From the NCBI RefSeq assembly GCF_021213805.1, contig NZ_JAJQJI010000007.1:1-64000 (forward strand): DNA of 64,000 nucleotides, in the 5' to 3' direction. Origin of the DNA: Mycobacterium sp. MYCO198283. GTDB lineage: Bacteria; Actinomycetota; Actinomycetes; Mycobacteriales; Mycobacteriaceae. Position numbers and translations under genes: made by a program. This document shows positions 31,764 to 43,690 of this stretch, one piece after another. The notes below the pieces were generated by a model. The model made no database searches. It had not been told where the DNA came from and saw only the letters and a program-made list of their open reading frames with translations. Position 1 is the stretch's first letter; each line of letters begins with the position of its first letter.

Positions 31764-32027
31764 ATGCCGGACGACGCCGAGCCCGAACCGGTGATCGACG
31801 CCGAGGTGGTTCCGGACCCCGGCTACACCACGGGCGGCGTGCCGACCTTCGACGCGGTGCGCGAGAAGATCGAGACCCGCTACGGAACGTCGCTCGGCGC
31901 CACCGAGCTGGCCGAAGACACCCCGGAGGGCCGCGCGGTCGGCGAGCAGTACGAGGCGCGGCAGCGCGCCGCCGCCGAACGCCTGGCGCAGATCCGCGCC
32001 GCCATGCGCGACGACGACGAGTGCTGA
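31764..32027 (+). CDS. Small acidic conserved hypothetical protein (Rv1638A-like)
   Basis: An 87-residue hydrophilic protein: an acidic N-terminus (MPDDAEPEPVIDAEVVPDPGYTT), a middle FDAVREKIETRYGTSLGATELAEDTPEGRAVGEQYEA and a helical C-terminus (RQRAAAERLAQIRAAMR). Position between the lysX side and uvrA corresponds to Rv1638A. Function is unknown. It ends 4 bp before the AlkZ-like gene. Confidence 0.75.
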   Translation: MPDDAEPEPVIDAEVVPDPGYTTGGVPTFDAVREKIETRYGTSLGATELAEDTPEGRAVGEQYEARQRAAAERLAQIRAAMRDDDEC

Positions 32028-32031
32028 ACCG

Positions 32032-33196
32032 GTGCGGTCGTTCACCGTCGCGCAGCGGCGGGCGCGGCTGGGCGTCCGCCACTTCCTGACGCGTCCGCTC
32101 GGCGCGACGACCGATGCCGTGACGTCGGCACTCCTCGGCCTGCACGCGACCGATCCCGCCACGCCGTACCTCACGCTGTGGGCGCGGATCCCGGGTTTCA
32201 CGTGTGCCGACCTCGACGACGCGCTCTATCACCGCAGATCCGTCGTCAAGCAGCTGGCGATGCGCCGCACGCTGTGGGTCGTCCCGACCGGCGCGCTGGC
32301 GGACGTGCTCGCCGGTCCCGGCGCACGGGTCGCCGAGCGCGAATGGCGCAAGCTGGCCGCCGACATCGAGAAGGCGGGGGTGACGGACGACGGCGACACA
32401 TGGCTGCGGTCGGCGGTCGACGCCGCGGTTCGCTATGTTGCCGTGGCCGGTCCGAGCCCCGCAGCGGACATTCGCGCCGCCGTGCCCGAGCTGGCCGGCC
32501 ACTACGACCCGGCGCCCGGCAAGTCCTACGGCGGCGCGACGCCGGTCGCGCCGCGGGTGCTGACGGTCGCCGCCGCGCAGGGGCGTCTGGTCAGGGGCCC
32601 GAACGACGGACGGTGGACGACGTCGCGCCCGCGGTGGGCCGAAACCGCACAGTGGCTCGGCCGGGTGCCCGCGACGGGGTCCGCCGACGACGCGCTGGCC
32701 GCACTGGTGGCCGGCTGGCTGCGGGCGTTCGGCCCGGCCACACCGGCCGACGTCACGTGGTGGTTCGGCACCACGGTCACGGCCGCGCGGCGGGCGCTTG
32801 CGACGGTCGGCGCGGTCGAAGTCGATCTGCACGGCACGCCGGGGGTCGCACTGCCCGACGACCTCGACGACGAACCCGAGCCCGAGCCGTGGGGCGCGCT
32901 GTTGCCCGCACTCGACGTGACCACCATGGGCTGGGCGAACCGCGACTGGTACCTCGGCCCGCACCGCCCGCACGTCTTCGACGGCAACGGCAACGCCGGC
33001 CCGACCGCGTGGTGGAACGGCGCCGTGGCCGGCGGGTGGTGCCAGGACGCCGACGGGCGCGTGCAGCTACAGCTGCTCGACGACATCGGCGCCGACGGAC
33101 AGCAAACGCTGCACCGGCACGCCGACGAGCTGACCGCGTGGTTGGCCGGGACCCGGGTGAACCCCCGCTTCCCGTCGCCGCTGTCGAAGCGGGGCG

Positions 33197-33207
<11 letters not shown>
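32032..33207 (+). CDS. Winged-helix DNA-binding protein of the AlkZ/YcaQ (HTH_42) family
   Basis: A 391-residue protein starting at GTG. It fits HTH_42: N-terminal [56 protein letters not shown], then [19 protein letters not shown] and a C-terminal [29 protein letters not shown]-like (WANRDWYLG) region. E. coli YcaQ and Streptomyces AlkZ remove alkylated bases, including cross-links. Many relatives are uncharacterised, and I cannot confirm the catalytic glutamines. It ends convergently inside the uvrA 3' end (11 bp overlap). Confidence 0.78.
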
Positions 33208-36103
<2,896 letters not shown>

Positions 36104-36156
36104 CCGTTTCCTCCTCGACGGACCCCGACGGGACCCGGCAGACGCAGTTGCGCACC

Positions 36157-36179
36157 ATGCTAAGTGTCCCCACCGACAG
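36157..36179 (-). promoter_or_regulatory. RecA-independent DNA-damage promoter of uvrA
   Basis: The minus strand reads CTGTCGGTG, eight bases, TAGCAT. It matches the mycobacterial RecA-NDp consensus TTGTCRGTG-N8-TAN3T at all defined positions except the first. This promoter class is driven by PafBC after DNA damage. It sits 54 bp before the uvrA start. Confidence 0.8.
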
Positions 36180-36208
36180 GTCTTTCCGATGCCAGTACCG
36201 TGACTGCC

Positions 36209-36898
36209 ATGACCGGCTCGAACGTCCCCGTCGACGACCACTACACCGGGCACGTGGACCCCGGGACCGCGGCGCGGCGGGTGCTGCCCGGCGCGTCCGT
36301 CGTGAAGGTCTCGGTGGGCCCGATGGACAACAACGCCTACCTGGTCACCTGTTCCCGCACCGGCGAGACCTTGCTGATCGACGCCGCCAACGACGCCGAC
36401 GTGCTGCTGTCGCTGATCGACCGGTACGCGCCCCGGCTGTCGCTGCTCGTGACGTCCCACCAGCACTTCGACCACTGGCAGGCCCTCGAAGCGGTCGCCG
36501 GAGCGACCGGGGTGCCCACCGCGGCGCACGCCCTCGACGCCGAACCCCTGCCGGTGGCGCCGGACCGGTTGCTCGAAGGCGGCGACACCCTGCGGGTCGG
36601 CGACTTGACATTCGACGTGATCCACCTGCGCGGCCACACCCCGGGATCGGTGGCCCTGGCGCTGGGCGGCGCGGCCGCGGGCGACGCGGTGCACCTGTTC
36701 ACCGGGGACTGCCTGTTTCCGGGTGGCGTCGGGAAGACCTGGCAGCCCGGCGACTTCGAGCAGCTGCTCGCAGACGTCACCGAGCGGGTGTTCGACGTCT
36801 ACCCGGACACCACCGTGGTCTATCCCGGCCACGGCGACGACACCGTGCTCGGCGCCGAGCGGCCGCACCTGGCTGAGTGGCGGGAACGGGGCTGGTGA
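36209..36898 (+). CDS. Metallo-beta-lactamase-fold hydrolase, glyoxalase II type (Rv1637c-like)
   Basis: A 229-residue protein with the metal-binding motif TSHQHFDHW (HxHxDH), a further histidine in [10 protein letters not shown], the Asp in [10 protein letters not shown] and a final His in VYPGHGDDT. All metal ligands of a binuclear glyoxalase II-like hydrolase are therefore present. It probably hydrolyses a thioester such as a lactoyl or sulfur-compound conjugate; the substrate is not known. ATG 36209 chosen. It converges with the USP gene 16 bp away. Confidence 0.88.
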   Translation: MTGSNVPVDDHYTGHVDPGTAARRVLPGASVVKVSVGPMDNNAYLVTCSRTGETLLIDAANDADVLLSLIDRYAPRLSLLVTSHQHFDHWQALEAVAGATGVPTAAHALDAEPLPVAPDRLLEGGDTLRVGDLTFDVIHLRGHTPGSVALALGGAAAGDAVHLFTGDCLFPGGVGKTWQPGDFEQLLADVTERVFDVYPDTTVVYPGHGDDTVLGAERPHLAEWRERGW

Positions 36899-36913
36899 CC
36901 GGCCCCGCCCCGG

Positions 36914-37354
36914 CTAGGTGGTGTGGACGATCAGAACGTCGATCTTCGCCTTGCGGGACACGTTCGCGGGCACCGAGCCCAGGAGCCTGCCGGCGATGGT
37001 CGACAGACCGACGTTGCCGACCACCAGCAGGTCGGCCTTGACCTCTTCGGCGAGCTCGACGAGCGCGTCGACGGGGGCGCCGACGATCGCCTTCTCCTCG
37101 ATGTTGGCGGCGCCGGCGGCGTGCGCCCGTTCGCGCGCCTCACGCAGGATGGCGTAGATCGGGGCGTTGCCCGAGAGCTTGTACCCCTCGTCCTTGAGCA
37201 GGTCCTGCCCGCGCGGGTCGTCGTTCGACGGGAAGTAGGCGGTGGCGACGATCAGCCTCGCGTCGGATCCGACGATGCCTGCCGCCCGTTCGACTGCACG
37301 CAGTGACGAGTCGGAACCGTCCGTACCGACGACCACGGTCTGATAAGCGCTCAT
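36914..37354 (-). CDS. Universal stress protein (Rv1636/TB15.3-like)
   Basis: A 146-residue UspA-fold protein. VVVGTDGSDSSLRAVERAA begins the fold and the nucleotide-binding loop GNVGLSTIAGRLLGSVPANVSRKA keeps the G-x2-G-x9-G-S pattern, so it should bind nucleotide. The M. tuberculosis orthologue is reported to bind cAMP strongly; a cyclase gene lies elsewhere in this window. The leader carries an SD GAAGGTAG before ATG 37354 and a possible -10 TAGGGT at 37408-37403. Confidence 0.92.
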   Translation of the reverse strand: MSAYQTVVVGTDGSDSSLRAVERAAGIVGSDARLIVATAYFPSNDDPRGQDLLKDEGYKLSGNAPIYAILREARERAHAAGAANIEEKAIVGAPVDALVELAEEVKADLLVVGNVGLSTIAGRLLGSVPANVSRKAKIDVLIVHTT

Positions 37355-37592
37355 CTACCTTCCCATCCCATTAGCTGATGCATGTGCCGCATTCGCCACC
37401 GAACCCTATCCTCTCGCCAGTCGACGTCGGGAGTGTTTGAGGACACTGCGGCGCTCCGGCCACGGCTGCCCCCGGCTCTACCGGCGGAAACGGGAGCGCG
37501 ACGGCTGACGTGACGTTGGTGACAGGGGCCTGGCGTCGGCGGGGCCGCCGCCCGCGAACCGCCGACCTGCGGCGCACACGCTAATTTGAACC

Positions 37593-39164
37593 GTGCCCGA
37601 CGCCGCCGTGCTCACTCGCGACGCGGTGCCGGTCGAGGCGAAGGCGCCGCAGCGCCGGCGACCCGGCCGGTGGGACGCCGCGTGGATTGCGGTCCTCGCG
37701 GGCGTGGTGGGTGCGGCGGGAGCGTCGCGACCGTCGCTGTGGTTCGACGAGGCGGCGACGGTCTCGGCGGCGCAGCGGCCGCTCGACGAGCTCGCCAGAC
37801 TGCTCGGCAACATCGACGCAGTCCACGGCCTCTACTACCTGGTCATGCACGGCTGGCTCAACGTGTTCCCGCCGACCGAGTTCTGGTTACGCCTGCCGAG
37901 CTGCCTGGCGGTGGCCGGGGCCGCGGCGGGCGTGGTGCTGCTGGCCCGGCAGCTGAGCACGCGGGCGGTCGCGGTGTGTGCCGGCGTGGTGTTCGCGCTG
38001 CTGCCCCGGGTGACCTGGGCGGCGATCGAGGCGCGGCCGTACGCGATGGCCATGCTGCTCGCCGTCTGGCTGACGGTGTTCGTCGTTGCCGCGTTACGGC
38101 GCAACCGGTGGTGGCTGTGGCTGCTCTATCCGCTGCTGCTGGCGTCGGCGGTGCTGATGAACATGTTCGTCGCGCTGACGGTGATCGCCTTTCCCGTGCT
38201 CGCCGCGGTGGTCGGCGCCCGGCGCTGGGCCCGCTGCTGGCTGGTGGTGACCACGGTCGCGGCCGCGGGCGCGCTGGTGCCGTTCGCGCTGTTCGCGCGC
38301 ACCCAGATCCGCCAGGTCGGCTGGATCACGCCGCCGGGCGGAAAGACCGTCGGCGAGGTGGCCGTCGAGCAGTACTTCGACAACAGCCTGCCGTTCGCCG
38401 TGACCGCCGGTGCGCTGCTGGTCGGCGCGGCCCTGTGCTGGCGGCTCGTGCCGCGGCCACCCGGTGACCGCCCCGCGGGGCTGGCCGTGTTCGCGATCGC
38501 CTGGGCCGCGGCGCCGACCCTCGTCATGGTCGTGTACTCGGTGGTCGGCGATCCGGTGTACTACCCGCGGTACCTGACGTTCACCGCGCCGGCCATGGCC
38601 CTGCTGCTCGGTGTGTGCCTGGCGACGGTGGCCCCTGCCCGCGGACCGGTGCTGGCGTTGATCGCGGCGCTCGCGCTGGCCGCGGCACCCAACTTCGTCG
38701 TCGTGCAGCGGGGTCCCTACGCCAAGGAGGAGATGGACTTCAGCGCCGTCGCCGACGTGATCGACGCCGGCGCCGCGCCGGGTGACTGCCTGCTGCTCGA
38801 CAACACCACCGACTGGTTGCCCGGGCCGATCCGGCCGCTCACCGCAGCCCGCCCCGACACCTACCGCACGCTCGTCGACCCGGCGCGGGGACGCACCGCG
38901 CGGGCGCGGAACATGCTGTGGGACAGCCATATTCCCGTCTGGAATGTCACCCGGAGGATCGCGGGGTGCCCGACGGTGTGGCTGGTGTCCGAACGCGACC
39001 TCACCCAGCCGGACCACGCGGCCGGGGCGTCGCTGCCGGCGGGGCCGCGCCTGGCGAAGGCACCGGCCTACGGCGTCGCACAGCAACTGGGGTTTCGCAT
39101 CGTCGAGCGGTGGCAATTCAGTTTCGCCCAGGTAGTCAAGGCAGTCCCCTCCGGAGGCAGATGA
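37593..39164 (+). CDS. GT-C mannosyltransferase-like membrane protein (Rv1635c/CapA-like)
   Basis: A 523-residue protein with about 9-11 membrane spans. The first outer loop has SLWFDEAATVSAAQ, with the Asp-Glu pair typical of polyprenyl-phosphate-sugar-dependent GT-C glycosyltransferases. The C-terminal ~130 residues are soluble. Its position between Rv1636 and the uvrB side matches Rv1635c (CapA), which adds the first mannose of the lipoarabinomannan cap. GTG 37593 follows a TAATTT -10 (37582-37587), suggesting a leaderless message. UdgX follows one base after the stop. Confidence 0.8.
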   Translation: MPDAAVLTRDAVPVEAKAPQRRRPGRWDAAWIAVLAGVVGAAGASRPSLWFDEAATVSAAQRPLDELARLLGNIDAVHGLYYLVMHGWLNVFPPTEFWLRLPSCLAVAGAAAGVVLLARQLSTRAVAVCAGVVFALLPRVTWAAIEARPYAMAMLLAVWLTVFVVAALRRNRWWLWLLYPLLLASAVLMNMFVALTVIAFPVLAAVVGARRWARCWLVVTTVAAAGALVPFALFARTQIRQVGWITPPGGKTVGEVAVEQYFDNSLPFAVTAGALLVGAALCWRLVPRPPGDRPAGLAVFAIAWAAAPTLVMVVYSVVGDPVYYPRYLTFTAPAMALLLGVCLATVAPARGPVLALIAALALAAAPNFVVVQRGPYAKEEMDFSAVADVIDAGAAPGDCLLLDNTTDWLPGPIRPLTAARPDTYRTLVDPARGRTARARNMLWDSHIPVWNVTRRIAGCPTVWLVSERDLTQPDHAAGASLPAGPRLAKAPAYGVAQQLGFRIVERWQFSFAQVVKAVPSGGR

Positions 39165-39165
39165 C

Positions 39166-39810
39166 ATGGCGGCACCCGGCGCGGCGGCCTACATCCCCGT
39201 CACCGACCGCCTCGACGAGCTCGCCACCGCCGCGCAGGCCTGCCAGGGCTGCGACCTGTACCGGGACGCCGAGCAGGCCGTCTTCGGTGCCGGCTCGGCC
39301 GATGCGCGGCTGGTGATGGTCGGTGAGCAGCCCGGCGACCAGGAGGATCGGGCGGGCACCCCGTTCGTCGGGCCGGCGGGCAAGCTGCTCGACAAGGCCC
39401 TGGTGGCCGCCGGGATCGACCGCGAGCGGGTGTACGTCACCAACGCGGTCAAGCACTTCAAGTTCACCCGTTCCGAGCGCGGCGGCCGGCGGCTGCACAA
39501 GACGCCGAGCCGGACCGAGGTGGTGGCGTGCCGGCCGTGGCTCGTCACCGAGCTCGACGTCGTCAGGCCGGAGATCGTCGTCCTGCTCGGCGCCACCGCC
39601 GCGAAGTCGTTGCTCGGCAACGACTTCCGCATCACCGCTCAGCGCGGTCAGGTGCTGGCGCTCCCCGACGCCGATCCGGGGTTCGATCCCCGCGTCGTCG
39701 CCACCGTCCACCCGTCGTCCATCCTGCGCGGACCACCCGAGGAGCGGGAGAAGGCGTTCGACGGCTTCGTCGCGGACCTGCGGGTGGCGGCGACGCTGCT
39801 CGCCGGCTGA
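39166..39810 (+). CDS. udgX: UdgX-type uracil-DNA glycosylase superfamily protein
   Basis: A 214-residue protein. The uracil pocket GEQPGDQEDRAGTPFVGPAG and HPSSILRG are present, as in family 4 enzymes. GGRRLHKTPSRTE equals the UdgX-specific KRRIH loop, whose histidine forms a covalent bond with the abasic sugar after uracil removal, as shown for M. smegmatis UdgX. Iron-sulfur ligands: CQGC near the N-terminus and VVACRPW. The fourth family 4 Cys (NxVKC) is His here (NAVKHFKF). ATG 39166 has an SD GGAGG. It is coupled to the mannosyltransferase gene by distance only; a functional link is doubtful. Confidence 0.88.
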   Translation: MAAPGAAAYIPVTDRLDELATAAQACQGCDLYRDAEQAVFGAGSADARLVMVGEQPGDQEDRAGTPFVGPAGKLLDKALVAAGIDRERVYVTNAVKHFKFTRSERGGRRLHKTPSRTEVVACRPWLVTELDVVRPEIVVLLGATAAKSLLGNDFRITAQRGQVLALPDADPGFDPRVVATVHPSSILRGPPEEREKAFDGFVADLRVAATLLAG

Positions 39811-39817
39811 GCGCGGC

Positions 39818-41152
39818 ATGTGCGCTTGCGGGACACACCGGCTCCTGCCGACCGAAGCCGGTCCGCTGCTCGTCGAGGACGACGGCAGGCTGGTGAGGGG
39901 GCGGGGCATCGGCTACGCCACCGCCGCCCGGTTCGCCGCGCCGGTGGCCACCGGTGCGCACGCGGCGCCCCGCGATGCCACCGCACGGGGACCGGCGTGT
40001 CCGCAACGTCGTTCGCGGCTGGACTTCGTGGCCGGTCCGGTGACCGACGGGCTCGCCGTCAGCGAGGCGTGCCAGGTCCTCAGCGTGACAGCGCCATCCG
40101 GTGCCGCCCGGCTGCCCGTGATGGTGTGGTTCCACGGCGGCGCCTACCTGTCGGGAAGCGGCGAGGCGGCCAAGTACGACGCCGATGCGCTGGCGCTCGA
40201 GGGACAGGTGGTGGTCGTCCGCGTCACCTACCGGCTCGGCATCTTCGGGTATCTGAACCCCGACCCCGACGGCGAGGCGAATCTCGGCCTCCGGGATCAG
40301 ATCGCCGCGCTTCGCTGGGTCCACCAGCACATCGCCGCCTTCGGCGGTGACCCCGCGCGCGTCACCGTGTTCGGCCAGTCGGCTGGCGGCGACGCCGTGC
40401 TGTCGCTCATCCTCAGCGAGCACACCGCCGGTCTGTTCATCCGGGCGATCCTGCAGAGCGCACCCCTGGGCCTCCGGCACGGGCGTTCGGCGATGACGGC
40501 CGCCATGCGCCGTGCGGTCGCCGCGGCGCTGGGCGGCGCCGAACCGGGGTCGGCCACCGTGGCGCAACTCCTCGACGCCCAGGACGCCGCCGTGGCGGCC
40601 GCCCGCAGGTTCGGCGCCCCCGGCGGACTCCCGTTCGCCCCGATCGCGGGCGCGGACCCGCTGCCGGCCGCCGCCGACGAGCGCAGCCGACTCGCCGAGC
40701 GGGCACGCGACGTCGAGATCTTGGTGGGCCACACCCGCGACGACGCCGCGCCGTTCGTGGCGCTCGACCGGCGGGCCCACCGCCTCGCCGCCGCCGGTGC
40801 CCCCGGGCGGTTCCTCACCCGCCGGCTCGGGCGTGCGATGACCGAGCGGATCTTCGGACGACCCGCCGCGACCCTGGCGGCGACTTGGGAGTCGCACGGC
40901 GGAACGGCCGCCACCTACCGCGTCGACTGGGCGCCGCCGGACGCGCCGCTCGGCGCCTGCCACTGCATCGAGCTGCCCCTGCTGTTCGGCGCACCCGATG
41001 CCTGGGAGGACGCGCCGATGCTCGGCGCCAGGCGTCACCCGGTGCCCGACGACGTCGCCCACGGGATGCGGTCGCGCTGGGCGGCGTTCGCCCACGGTGG
41101 CGTCGCCGCGTTGCCGGCGACGGCGATGCGGATCGACAGTGCGAGCGGATGA
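39818..41152 (+). CDS. Carboxylesterase type B
   Basis: A 444-residue serine hydrolase of the pnbA/COesterase family. VMVWFHGGAYLSGSG forms the oxyanion hole, VTVFGQSAGGDAVLSL holds the nucleophile and GACHCIELPLLFG the catalytic His; the acid is probably within GHTRDDAAPF. NLGLRDQIAALRWVHQHIAAFGGDP is a strong family segment. It is somewhat shorter than the usual ~500 residues. Start ATG 39818, seven bases after udgX. The stop codon lies inside the 3' end of the convergent tRNA-Cys gene. Confidence 0.88.
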   Translation: MCACGTHRLLPTEAGPLLVEDDGRLVRGRGIGYATAARFAAPVATGAHAAPRDATARGPACPQRRSRLDFVAGPVTDGLAVSEACQVLSVTAPSGAARLPVMVWFHGGAYLSGSGEAAKYDADALALEGQVVVVRVTYRLGIFGYLNPDPDGEANLGLRDQIAALRWVHQHIAAFGGDPARVTVFGQSAGGDAVLSLILSEHTAGLFIRAILQSAPLGLRHGRSAMTAAMRRAVAAALGGAEPGSATVAQLLDAQDAAVAAARRFGAPGGLPFAPIAGADPLPAAADERSRLAERARDVEILVGHTRDDAAPFVALDRRAHRLAAAGAPGRFLTRRLGRAMTERIFGRPAATLAATWESHGGTAATYRVDWAPPDAPLGACHCIELPLLFGAPDAWEDAPMLGARRHPVPDDVAHGMRSRWAAFAHGGVAALPATAMRIDSASG

Positions 41153-41214
41153 CGGGATTCGAACCCGTGTAAACGGCTTTGCAGGCCGGTGCCTAGCCAC
41201 TCAGCCACACCCGC
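41144..41214 (-). tRNA. tRNA-Cys (GCA)
   Basis: The minus strand folds as a cloverleaf: acceptor GCGGGTG/CATCCGC (one G-T pair), anticodon loop CTGCAAA with GCA between CGGC/GCCG, and T arm ACGGG-TTCGAAT-CCCGT. Discriminator is T (U73), the identity base of tRNA-Cys. CCA is not encoded. The 3' end overlaps the end of the carboxylesterase gene by 9 bp on the opposite strand. The 235 bp between this gene and uvrB contain nothing I can identify. Confidence 0.9.
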
Positions 41215-41449
41215 ACTGACGCCCACAGTGCCAGCCCCCCCCACCCCGGCGCCCATGGTTTCGCTCGCGGTGAGCGTTAAGCACCCCGCCCGGCACCACG
41301 CGTCCCAGCAGGAGGAGCTCCATCGTCGGGGCAGTGCGCACCCGAGGCTGCCGGCGCCGTACGCGCTCAGCCCGTACACCGACGTCACCCAGGCGTAGAC
41401 GCGTTGCCCGGGCGACACCACCGGCGAGGTCTCCGTCCCGCCGCCCGGC

Positions 41450-43609
41450 TTACTTCAAGCCCGCGGCATCCATGCCCCGCAGCTCCTTCTTGAGGTCGGC
41501 GATCTCGTCGCGGATGCGCGCCGCCAGCTCGAACTGCAGGTCCCGGGCCGCGGTCATCATCTGCGCGGTGAGGTCCTTGATGAGGTCGGCCAGCTCTGCG
41601 CGCGGCATGTTCCTGGTGTCGCGGCCCTCGACGATGCCGGCGCTGACCGCGCGCCCGGCCTCCCCCGGCGCCCGCCGGCCACGCGACGCGTTGCGGCCGG
41701 AACCGCCGATCTCCACGCTCTCGCTGTCGTCGGCTTCGCGGTACACCTGGTCGAGGATGTCGGCGATCTTCTTGCGCAGCGGCTGTGGGTCGATGCCGTG
41801 CTCTTTGTTGTAGGCGATCTGCTTGGCCCGGCGGCGCTCGGTCTCGTCGATGGCCTCCTTCATCGAGTCGGTGATGGTGTCGGCGTACATGTGCACCTCG
41901 CCGGAGACGTTGCGGGCCGCACGGCCGATGGTCTGGATGAGGCTTCGCGGCGACCGCAGGAAGCCTTCCTTGTCGGCGTCGAGGATCGCCACCAGCGACA
42001 CCTCGGGCAGGTCGAGGCCCTCGCGCAACAGGTTGATGCCCACCAGCACGTCGTACTCGCCGAGCCGCAGCTGCCGCAGCAGCTCGACGCGGCGCAGCGT
42101 GTCGACCTCGGAGTGCAGATACCGCACCCGGATGCCCATCTCGAGCAGATAGTCGGTGAGGTCCTCGGCCATCTTCTTGGTCAGCGTCGTCACCAGCACG
42201 CGCTCGTCGCGCTCGGTGCGCTTGCGGATCTCGCCGATCAGGTCGTCGATCTGTCCCTTCGTCGGCTTGACCACGACCTGCGGGTCGACCAGCCCGGTCG
42301 GCCGGATGACCTGTTCGACGAATTCGCCACCGGACTGGCTCAGCTCGTAGGGGCCCGGCGTCGCGGACAGGTAGACGGTCTGCCCGATCCGGTCGGCGAA
42401 CTCCTCCCAGGTGAGCGGCCGGTTGTCCATGGCCGACGGCAGCCGGAAGCCGAAGTCGACGAGGTTTCGCTTGCGCGACATGTCGCCTTCGTACATGCCG
42501 CCGATCTGCGGCACGGTGACGTGCGATTCGTCGATGACGAGCAGGAAGTCGTCGGGGAAGTAGTCGATCAGCGTCGCCGGCGCGGTGCCCGGGCCGCGGG
42601 CATCGATGTGGCGCGAGTAGTTCTCGATGCCGGAGCAGAACCCGACCTGCCGCATCATCTCGATGTCGTAGTTCGTGCGCATCCGCAGCCGCTGCGCCTC
42701 CAGCAGCTTGCCCTGCGACTCCAGTTCGGCCAGCCGGCTCTCGAGCTCGGCCTCGATGGTGGAGATGGCCTGCGCCATGCGCTCGGGCCCCGCCACGTAG
42801 TGGGTGGCCGGGAAGATCCGCAGCGAGTCGACGCGGCGGACGACGTCGCCGGTCAGCGGGTGCAGGTAGTACAGAGCCTCGACCTCGTCGCCGAAGTACT
42901 CGATGCGGACAGCGAGCTCTTCGTAGGACGGGATGATCTCGACGGTGTCGCCGCGGACCCGGAACGATCCGCGGGTGAAGGCGACGTCGTTGCGGGTGTA
43001 CTGCACGTCGACGAGCAGCCGCAGCAGCGCGTCCCGTGGCACCTCGTCCCCGATCTTCAACTCGACGGACCGGTCCATGTAGGACTGCGGCGTGCCCAGG
43101 CCGTAGATACACGACACCGACGCGACCACCACCACGTCGCGCCGGGACAGCAGGCTCGACGTCGCCGAGTGCCGCAGCCGCTCCACGTCGTCGTTGATGG
43201 AGCTGTCCTTCTCGATGTAGGTGTCGGTCTGCGCGATGTAGGCCTCGGGCTGGTAGTAGTCGTAGTACGAGACGAAGTACTCGACGGCGTTGTTGGGCAG
43301 CATTTCCCGCAGCTCGTTGGCCATCTGCGCGGCGAGCGTCTTGTTCGGCTCCATCACCAGCGTGGGCCGCTGCAACCGTTCGATGAGCCAGGCCGTGGTG
43401 GCCGACTTGCCGGTGCCGGTGGCGCCCATCAGGACGACGTCGCGCTCACCCGCCCGGATCCGGCGTTCCAGTTCGTCGATGGCGGCCGGCTGGTCTCCGG
43501 CGGGTTGATAGGGGCTCACCACCTTGAACGGCGCTCCGGTGCGGACCATCGCCTCGACGGGGCGGTAGTCCGAGTGCGCGAGCACGGGACGTTCGGTCGC
43601 GAAAGCCAT
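41450..43609 (-). CDS. uvrB: Excinuclease ABC subunit B
   Basis: A 719-residue helicase-like protein that verifies damage and recruits UvrC. Walker A is [13 protein letters not shown], the beta-hairpin region is [29 protein letters not shown], the DEAD-like box is [11 protein letters not shown], and helicase motif VI is QTIGRAARN. The C-terminal UVR domain [28 protein letters not shown] contacts UvrC. Start ATG 43609; a damage promoter lies just upstream. Confidence 0.97.
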   Translation of the reverse strand: MAFATERPVLAHSDYRPVEAMVRTGAPFKVVSPYQPAGDQPAAIDELERRIRAGERDVVLMGATGTGKSATTAWLIERLQRPTLVMEPNKTLAAQMANELREMLPNNAVEYFVSYYDYYQPEAYIAQTDTYIEKDSSINDDVERLRHSATSSLLSRRDVVVVASVSCIYGLGTPQSYMDRSVELKIGDEVPRDALLRLLVDVQYTRNDVAFTRGSFRVRGDTVEIIPSYEELAVRIEYFGDEVEALYYLHPLTGDVVRRVDSLRIFPATHYVAGPERMAQAISTIEAELESRLAELESQGKLLEAQRLRMRTNYDIEMMRQVGFCSGIENYSRHIDARGPGTAPATLIDYFPDDFLLVIDESHVTVPQIGGMYEGDMSRKRNLVDFGFRLPSAMDNRPLTWEEFADRIGQTVYLSATPGPYELSQSGGEFVEQVIRPTGLVDPQVVVKPTKGQIDDLIGEIRKRTERDERVLVTTLTKKMAEDLTDYLLEMGIRVRYLHSEVDTLRRVELLRQLRLGEYDVLVGINLLREGLDLPEVSLVAILDADKEGFLRSPRSLIQTIGRAARNVSGEVHMYADTITDSMKEAIDETERRRAKQIAYNKEHGIDPQPLRKKIADILDQVYREADDSESVEIGGSGRNASRGRRAPGEAGRAVSAGIVEGRDTRNMPRAELADLIKDLTAQMMTAARDLQFELAARIRDEIADLKKELRGMDAAGLK

Positions 43610-43616
43610 GATCACC

Positions 43617-43639
43617 AGCGTAGAACCACGGTCTGACAG
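43617..43639 (-). promoter_or_regulatory. RecA-independent DNA-damage promoter of uvrB
   Basis: The minus strand reads CTGTCAGAC, eight bases, TACGCT. It keeps TGTCAG and the TAN3T -10 of the RecA-NDp consensus TTGTCRGTG-N8-TAN3T, deviating at the first and last two bases of the -35 part. The -10 ends 7 bp before ATG 43609, so the message would be nearly leaderless. Confidence 0.65.
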
Positions 43640-43690
43640 ATTCTGTTCCGCGACCGCGGGACCTACGCTGAGCCCATCGAACCCACCGCC

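Noticed and set aside
36209-36230. LexA (SOS) box near the uvrA / hydrolase divergent region
   Set aside because: The TCGAAC at about 36216 lacks the matching GTTCGA half at the right spacing; the RecA-independent element explains damage control better.
41221-41449. C-rich stretch between tRNA-Cys and uvrB as a possible 6C-type small RNA
   Set aside because: Only one C run is present and no paired-hairpin layout; no promoter or terminator was found.
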